A stretch of DNA of 64,000 nt from Nocardioides sp. WS12 (GTDB lineage Bacteria; Actinomycetota; Actinomycetes; Propionibacteriales; Nocardioidaceae). Of the stretch, positions 63,317-64,000 are shown in pieces. Under the pieces are notes generated by a model, which was not told where the DNA came from, searched no databases, and saw nothing but the letters and a program-made list of their open reading frames with translations. Each line of letters starts with the position of its first letter. Position 1 is the first letter of the stretch. A program made the translations under genes and the position numbers. The stretch covers positions 3,410,001 to 3,474,000 of the forward strand of contig NZ_CP053928.1 in NCBI RefSeq assembly GCF_014108865.1, in the 5' to 3' direction.

Positions 63317-64000
63317 ATGGCCGAGCGCGTGCAGTTCCCGAGTGTCACCGGCGAACTGCTGGCCGGGATCATCGACCCGCCCGCCGGCGAGCTGCGCGGA
63401 TGGGGCGTCTTCGCCCACGGCTTCACCCTCGGCAAGGATTCGCCGGCCGCGTCACGGATCTGCAAGCAACTGGCCGCCGAAGGTGTCGGCATGCTCCGCT
63501 TCGACAACCTGGGCCTCGGTGATTCCGAGGGCGACTGGGGCGACGGCGGGTTCACCCACAAGGTGGCGGACACCGTTCGGGCGGTCGAGTTCATGAACGC
63601 CGCCGGGCGCACGGTCGAGATCCTCGTCGGCCATTCCTTCGGCGGCGCCGCAGTGCTCTCCGCAGCCCTGGAGACACCGACCGTCCGTGCGGTCGCCACC
63701 ATCGGTGCGCCCTTCCAGCCGACCCATGTGGAGCACAACTTCGACGCCATCCTCGACCGGGTCATGGCTGACGGAGAGGCCGAGTGGTTGATCGGCGGCA
63801 AGGCGCTCATCCTGCGACGGACCTTCATCGAGGATGTCCGCAAGGCCGACCTCGCAGCCTGCATCCCCGCACTGAAGCGGCCGCTGCTGGTGATGCACTC
63901 CCCCACCGACAACACCGTCGGCATCGTCAACGCCAGCGACATCTTCCGTGCGGCCCGGCACCCGCGGAACTTCATCTCCCTCGAGGGAGCCGATCACTTC
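63317..64000 (+). CDS. Alpha/beta hydrolase (start of an alpha/beta hydrolase-OsmC type protein), cut by window edge
   Basis: 228 residues are visible. FAHGFTLGKD gives the oxyanion strand, LVGHSFGGAAV is the nucleophile elbow (Ser in GHSFGG), and PLLVMHSPTDN carries the acid. The pattern RFDNLGLGDSEG and VATIGAPFQPTHVEHNF is characteristic of the N-terminal half of hydrolase-OsmC fusion proteins; the OsmC part, if present, lies beyond 64000. The start is the ATG at 63317, 41 bp after the preceding stop. Confidence 0.85.
   Translation, partial: MAERVQFPSVTGELLAGIIDPPAGELRGWGVFAHGFTLGKDSPAASRICKQLAAEGVGMLRFDNLGLGDSEGDWGDGGFTHKVADTVRAVEFMNAAGRTVEILVGHSFGGAAVLSAALETPTVRAVATIGAPFQPTHVEHNFDAILDRVMADGEAEWLIGGKALILRRTFIEDVRKADLAACIPALKRPLLVMHSPTDNTVGIVNASDIFRAARHPRNFISLEGADHF

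Overview
The window is high-GC actinobacterial chromosome, most likely from a Nocardioides-type member of the Propionibacteriales. The evidence is the strong third-position GC bias, frequent GTG starts, many four-base ATGA/GTGA gene overlaps, the hut cluster layout, DUF3046 next to recA/recX, mycothiol-type DinB proteins, and palindromic extragenic repeats that also occur inside a gene. I see no prophage, insertion sequence, CRISPR array or rRNA. Most of the window is housekeeping and metabolism, with a few accessory genes.

Layout. 1-3.9 kb: a TetR regulator cut by the left edge, a GH25-like lipoprotein, thrS and tRNA-Val(CAC). 3.9-7.9 kb: a flavin monooxygenase facing a GAF-domain activator, then a class IV aminotransferase. 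7.9-8.4 kb: tRNA-Gly, tRNA-Cys and tRNA-Val(GAC) with a promoter and a terminator. 8.4-10.8 kb: a zinc metallopeptidase with an eCIS-cargo-like N-terminus, and a PadR/membrane-protein pair with a 20-bp palindromic operator. 10.9-21.5 kb: one gene for a 3,552-residue secreted RTX protein. 21.7-25 kb: divergent acyl-CoA ligase and patatin. 25-34 kb: K+ channel, YihY, APH-like kinase, a dctA transporter facing its likely two-component system, and glyA.

34.3-38 kb: a sulfur-assimilation operon (cysteine-type leader peptide, sulfite reductase, small zinc ribbon, APS reductase, sirohydrochlorin chelatase), followed by a truncated haemoglobin. 38.5-42.5 kb: lipoprotein and membrane protein genes, a Fic remnant, and a DUF3037 / HipA-like kinase / PPK2 / phosphoribosyltransferase run that continues from recX. 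43-46 kb: recA with a LexA box and a candidate PafBC-type promoter, an MFS exporter, DUF3046 and DinB. 48-55.6 kb: a complete histidine-utilisation operon hutH-hutU-M20 amidohydrolase-hutF-hutI with a divergent IclR regulator.

55.6-64 kb: VOC protein, pentapeptide protein, solitary N6-adenine methylase, an NAD-salvage unit in which nicotinate phosphoribosyltransferase and nicotinamidase form one reading frame followed by nrtR, a DUF559-like protein, an ArsR/SRPBCC/DinB operon with twin operators, and an alpha/beta hydrolase cut by the right edge.

The most unusual items are the PncB-PncA single frame, a 36-bp palindromic repeat read through as 12 codons inside the hut amidohydrolase gene, the orphan eCIS-like metallopeptidase, the giant RTX protein with about 120-residue super-repeats, and a set of clear palindromic operators.
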